From Heterobilharzia americana (Eukaryota; Platyhelminthes; Trematoda; Strigeidida; Schistosomatidae), in NCBI GenBank assembly GCA_944470555.2, contig OX104130.1:69445160-69509159 (forward strand): a DNA stretch of 64,000 nt, in the 5' to 3' direction. This document shows positions 60,252-64,000 of the stretch, one piece after another. The position numbers and the translations under genes were made by a program. The stretch's first letter is position 1, and every line of letters begins with the position of its first letter. A model generated the notes under the pieces. That model saw only the letters and a list, made by a program, of their open reading frames with translations. It made no database searches and was not told the DNA's origin.

Positions 60252-61799
60252 AACATTAATCCCCCAACGAAAATGGAAGTCCTGAACGCCATAAAGCTAC
60301 TGAAATGCGGGAAAGCAGCAGGACCAGATGGAATACCGCCAGAAGCACTGAAAACAGATGCAGAGACAACAGCGGCCATGCTCACACCACTATTGCAGAA
60401 GGTGTGGAAGGAAGAGAAGGTACCTGACGATTGGAAGAAGGGTTACCTTGTCAAACTGCCGAAGAAGGGAGACCTCAGTGCTTGCAAGAACTGGCGCGGA
60501 ATCACTCTCCTGTCCACCCCAAGTAAAATATTAAGCCGCATCATCCTGGAGAGGCTAAGGGATGCACTGGATTCAAAACTGCGACCGGAACAGGCAGGCT
60601 TCAGGAAGTACAAATCATGTGCAGACCAAATTGCAACGCTTCGCATCATCATAGAACAGAGCATAGAATGGCAATCACCTCTCCACCTCAACTTCATCGA
60701 CTTTGAGAAGGCCTTTGACAGCGTCGACCGAGAAGTAATTTGGAAACTGCTTCAATACTACGGAGTACCGCAAACCTTTATCCGCCTCATTCAACAACTA
60801 TATGAAGATGCTACATGCCAAGTAATCCACAATGGGAAGCTCAGTGATGCCTTTGAAGTGAAGACAGGAGTGAAACAAGGTTGCCTACTATCCCCCATGA
60901 TATTCCTTATTGTGGTGGACTGGATCATGCAGCAAACAGTAGGCAGCGAGAAGAGGGGGATACACTGGACGACGGAAAAGAACCTAGAAGACTTGGATTT
61001 CGCCGATGACTTATGCCTAATGTCACATAAACTTGAAGATCTGCAGGCAAAAACTAACAAGTTGATAGAAGAGGCAGCGAAGACGGGACTTCAGGTGAAT
61101 ATAGAGAAAACAGAAGTGATGAAGATACCGCACCACCACCATCAACAACAACAACAAACTCCAATCACCGTCAACGGGAGAAACTTGAAGGAAGTAACCT
61201 CCTTCACTTATCTAGGAAGCACTTTTTCAACTACAGGCGGGACGGACGAGGACGTCAAAGTCAGAATCGGAAAAGCAAGACAGGCATTCATTAGCCTGAA
61301 ACCAGTGTGGAGATCTTCTGCACTACTCAGCATGTGGAACAAGATACGGATTTTCAACACCAACGTCAAGTCAGTGCTCTTGTATGGCTCAGAGACTTGG
61401 CGCGTCACGAAAGGTATTTCCAATAAACTACAGACATTCATCAACAACTGCTTACGCTCGCTGCTGAAGATCAGATGGCCAGAAAAAATAAGCAACAAGG
61501 AACTCTGGGAACGAACCAACCAAGAACCTATCACGCAACAAATATGCAGGAAGAAGTGGAGATGGATTGGCCATGCACTGAGAAGGCCGACTGAGGACAT
61601 CACGCGTCAGGCCCTCGAGTGGAATCCCCATGGGAAGCGACGAGTTGGACGTCCAAGGGTGACATGGAGGAGGTCGTGCGAGCAGGAAATGAGAGCTTCT
61701 GGGCTGTCGTGGGACCAGGTTCAAAAGATCTCAGAGAACAGAGGTCACTGGAGGCGTGCTACTGAAGCCCTATGTTCCACTAGGAACCCAAGGGACTAA
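60249..61799 (+). CDS. RTE reverse transcriptase, intact C-terminal ORF
   Basis: 516 codons. It would copy element RNA at the nicked target. Motifs by residue: GKAAGPDGIPPEALK 21-35; LPKKGDLSACKNWRGITLLS 70-89 (fingers); RPEQAGFRK 112-120; motif A DFEKAFDSVD 151-160, with the catalytic Asp; motif B TGVKQGCLLSP 206-216; motif C FADD 251-254, with both Asp residues present; YLGSTFS 321-327; a thumb/C-terminal domain ending WRRATEALCSTRNPRD. Residues 295-303 are a His then Gln run encoded by CAN repeats. The Met at 60249 is internal to the normal polyprotein; upstream coding is in another frame because of a shift near 60250, so this start may not be natural. The stop at 61797-61799 lies just before the TAA tail. 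All RT catalytic residues are present, which suggests a young insertion, but the broken endonuclease makes autonomous movement unlikely. Confidence 0.85.
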   Translation: MNINPPTKMEVLNAIKLLKCGKAAGPDGIPPEALKTDAETTAAMLTPLLQKVWKEEKVPDDWKKGYLVKLPKKGDLSACKNWRGITLLSTPSKILSRIILERLRDALDSKLRPEQAGFRKYKSCADQIATLRIIIEQSIEWQSPLHLNFIDFEKAFDSVDREVIWKLLQYYGVPQTFIRLIQQLYEDATCQVIHNGKLSDAFEVKTGVKQGCLLSPMIFLIVVDWIMQQTVGSEKRGIHWTTEKNLEDLDFADDLCLMSHKLEDLQAKTNKLIEEAAKTGLQVNIEKTEVMKIPHHHHQQQQQTPITVNGRNLKEVTSFTYLGSTFSTTGGTDEDVKVRIGKARQAFISLKPVWRSSALLSMWNKIRIFNTNVKSVLLYGSETWRVTKGISNKLQTFINNCLRSLLKIRWPEKISNKELWERTNQEPITQQICRKKWRWIGHALRRPTEDITRQALEWNPHGKRRVGRPRVTWRRSCEQEMRASGLSWDQVQKISENRGHWRRATEALCSTRNPRD

Positions 61800-61814
61800 T
61801 AATAATTATAATAA

Positions 61815-61826
61815 AATTTATTCAGT
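61815..61826. repeat. Target-site duplication, right
   Basis: AATTTATTCAGT, identical to 58532-58543. Confidence 0.88.
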
Positions 61827-62358
61827 GATGAGCGTCAATCTTTTTGACTAGTGCAAGGAAATAAAGTAGAAGGTAGGTGAAAATTCAAGTCAATTTATTG
61901 TTTTCTTCCCGATAGTTTTTCTCAACGAGTTTTTGTTGTTGATGCACTTTTCTGTTTTAATGTAATGCAGTTGACTGAAAAAGTACAGCAATACATTTCA
62001 ACCTCTGAGCAGGCCTCCCTTAACTGAATATGCTGAAGACTCCTGAAAGTGATATTAGTATATTTCTGAATCTTCACTTATTTCAGTCATTTTGTAGAGG
62101 TTTATTATCAAATTAAATTTGTTTTCTTTTTGTCAAGTATTAACTTAAAATATAGCACTTGTAAATAAACGATTATAGAGCATTATATTTAAACCCATTG
62201 AAATAATCATTCCTAATGCAAAATATTTTATCATAATCCAACCGTAAATTTGGATCACATGTCCTAAGGAGACACTTTTTGAATAAGTAGAACCTAGATG
62301 TACACCATAGGCCTATTTATCAAATCAGCTAGATTACGCAGTACACTTAGTGAATAAA
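61827..62358. other. Spacer
   Basis: About 530 bases of AT-rich DNA between two SR2-type copies. Nothing recognised. Confidence 0.45.
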
Positions 62359-64000
62359 AAACCTCGTATGGTTAACTAGTTCACTGGTTACCAGCCCGTC
62401 ATAAGCCCAGCCAAACAGCGAAGCTTGGGCATAAGGCTAGCAACAATACACCGTAAAATAAACCCAATCGCTAAAGAAATTTCAAAGCAAAAAAATACAA
62501 TAAATAAAAACAAAATTATTCCTCACTGGATTCAGGAGAGGCGAAATGACGCCGGTTGGTGAAAGCTTCCGAGAAGTCAATTATTCAACGTGTCTTATCT
62601 CACTCGATGAAAGCGAAAGTGAACGTGGAGACATGGAACGTCCGAATAATGTTTGAAGCTGGCTGACATGGTTGCCCAGATAGCGAAATCAATGAGAAGA
62701 CATGACACAGAAGTGTTAGGAATCTCCGAGAACGCATGGAATGGATGTCGACTCTACAAACTATCAACTAGAGAATCAATAATCTACTCCGATATTCTCA
62801 CCCAGACGACAACCACGACCACGATGAGTCCTCGAGTGGCTATGCTGATGCCCCCCACCGAGAGCATCGGAGGCTCTCTCTCATACAGTGTGAACCATTC
62901 TCCTCAACGATCAGGATCATGACAGCAAGGTTCAACTCGAAAGGAAGGAAGGAAGGTCACAATCATACAATGCTACGCTACGCTATGCTCCTACAAATAA
63001 TGAAGGTGAGGAGAAGAAGAAGGAATTCTACAGACAATTGGAATCAACACTGCATAAGACCCCACCTCAGTTGGTGACATCAAAATTTTAATGGTTGGGG
63101 TAACATGAATGGCAAACTGGGAGCAGATAACACAGGAAGAGAACAAATTATGGGCCGAGAAGCACTAGGTGAAATGAATGAGAATGCAGAACTGTTTGCA
63201 GAATTATGTGCATTCAACGATTTGGTGATTGGAGTCCGACAGTGTGTTCAAACACAAGGATATCTACAAAGCAACATAGATTTCACCAGACACCAGGAAA
63301 CACTAAAAGTCAGATCGACTTCATCTCAATGTGAAGAAAGTGAAGACGCAGCTTACTTCACACAAGGTCAAGAAGACGAACAGACGTAGACTCAAACCAT
63401 TATCTAGGACAAGGAACCTCCCAAATCAAGTTGAAAGCCTTCAAGGAAGTTGGTGATAGAACAGAATTCAAGCACAACACTCGGAAACTGAAGGACGAAA
63501 CTACAAGAAACATCATCACATCAGCCATCAAATCTTTGAAAGAGATGTGGAAAGGAACCTGCATAACCGTATTAGGAAGGAAGAAGAAAGAAGATAAGGA
63601 TTGGATCTCGATGAACACATGGAAGCTGATAGAGGAGGGAGAGGAGAATTGTGAGGCAGAAGATAAACCAGTGTGAGGATGCACAACGAGAAGAGGATCT
63701 GAGTACTATATATCAAACACTGGACAAAGAAGTGAAGGATGGGGCGCGGAAAGACAAACGACACTTCCACGACACACTGGCAATTGAAGCAGAACAGGCT
63801 GCAGGTAGGAGAGACCGAGACCTGACAACATTACATCAAACAACCAGGTGACTATCTGGGAGGGAAGAGATCAACGCAGATGAAACCATTGAAGGATAGT
63901 GAAGAAATCTTAGTTGCCGAAGAGGTGGAACAAAGGAAACGATGGGCTGACCACTTCAAAAAACTCTTGAATAGACCACCACCTGCACTTCGTCCGGAAG
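62359..64000 (+). mobile_element. SR2-type RTE, 5' half, cut by the window end
   Basis: It starts ACCTCGTATGGTTAACTAG. The endonuclease start is at about 62620 (VNVETWNVRIMFEA-like, frameshifted). At 63105-63389 a frame reads MNGKLGADNTGRE, MGREALGEMNENAELFAELC and FNDLVIGVRQCVQ. The next frame at 63431-63676 is KAFKEVGDRTEFKHNTRKLK and then SLKEMWKGTCITVLGRKKK. The RT lies beyond the window. From 63300 on it is almost identical to 53230-53940, and its 5' 700 bp are also close to that copy, so the two share a recent origin. Confidence 0.8.

Larger units (their letters stand above)
58544..61814 (+). mobile_element. Complete SR2-type RTE retrotransposon
   Basis: A 3271-bp copy bounded by perfect 12-bp target-site duplications. 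It starts AACCTCGCCTGGTTAACTAG and has a 5' UTR of about 200 bp. One long coding region follows for an AP-type endonuclease, linker and RT. The end is GGGACTAATAATAATTATAAT, the short tandem-repeat tail of RTE elements, with no poly(A). RT is intact but the endonuclease half carries frameshifts. Domain order and the RT sequence fit the RTE clade, where schistosome SR2 and SjR2 belong. SR2 itself is reported somewhat longer, so this may be a related family. Confidence 0.85.

Noticed and set aside
61208..61603. 131-codon minus-strand open frame
   Set aside because: Antisense shadow of the intact RT ORF. Similar shadows lie over every SR2-type copy.
1..64000. CRISPR arrays, operons, prokaryotic promoters or phage genes
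   Set aside because: No evenly spaced direct repeats, no dense same-strand genes and no bacterial coding. All evidence points to an animal (flatworm) genome.

Overview
The window is AT-rich eukaryotic DNA dominated by retrotransposon remnants. It looks like the nuclear genome of a blood fluke (Schistosoma or a close relative). Three features point that way. There are many copies of an RTE-clade non-LTR retrotransposon of the SR2/SjR2 type, several Penelope-like elements (PLEs) with GIY-YIG endonuclease remnants, and short tRNA-headed SINEs that carry hammerhead ribozymes, as in the schistosome Sm-alpha family. No rRNA, no functional tRNA, no CRISPR array and no prokaryotic organisation was seen.

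Layout. 0-6 kb: an old reverse transcriptase fragment, three hammerhead SINEs and a decayed CFDP2/RTE-like LINE. 6-12.7 kb: mostly unassigned DNA, one more SINE and a possible gypsy-like remnant. 12.7-15.5 kb: a PLE followed by a second PLE 3' end. 16.5-19.2 kb: two inverted tRNA-like repeats, then an SR2-type copy whose 5' half is inverted. 19.9-24.2 kb: a PLE fragment, a quiet stretch and the tail of a jockey/CR1-like LINE. 24.4-29.5 kb: two minus-strand exons with matching splice phase, the only convincing host gene; its intron holds an SR2-type copy. 30.5-33.2 kb: a full-length decayed SR2-type copy. 34.3-38.7 kb: a possible membrane-protein exon and two PLEs, one nearly complete. 39.5-52 kb: five SR2-type copies in both orientations, one with a PLE nested in its 5' UTR, plus a PLE C-terminal fragment and a head-to-head SINE pair. 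52.5-64 kb: three SR2-type copies in the same orientation. The middle one has exact 12-bp target-site duplications and an intact 516-codon reverse transcriptase ORF.

By my estimate the SR2-type copies alone cover about 20 kb, near 32% of the window. They fall into near-identical groups: 18.0 with 26.7 kb; 42.4, 45.8 and 51.2 kb; 52.6 with 62.4 kb. This suggests several recent bursts or local duplication. In the working cycle, the endonuclease nicks DNA and the RT copies element RNA from the 3' end. The SINEs encode no protein and would depend on RT supplied by other elements.

All calls come from reading the sequence and conceptual translation. Family names are by resemblance, and element edges are approximate unless a target-site duplication is given.
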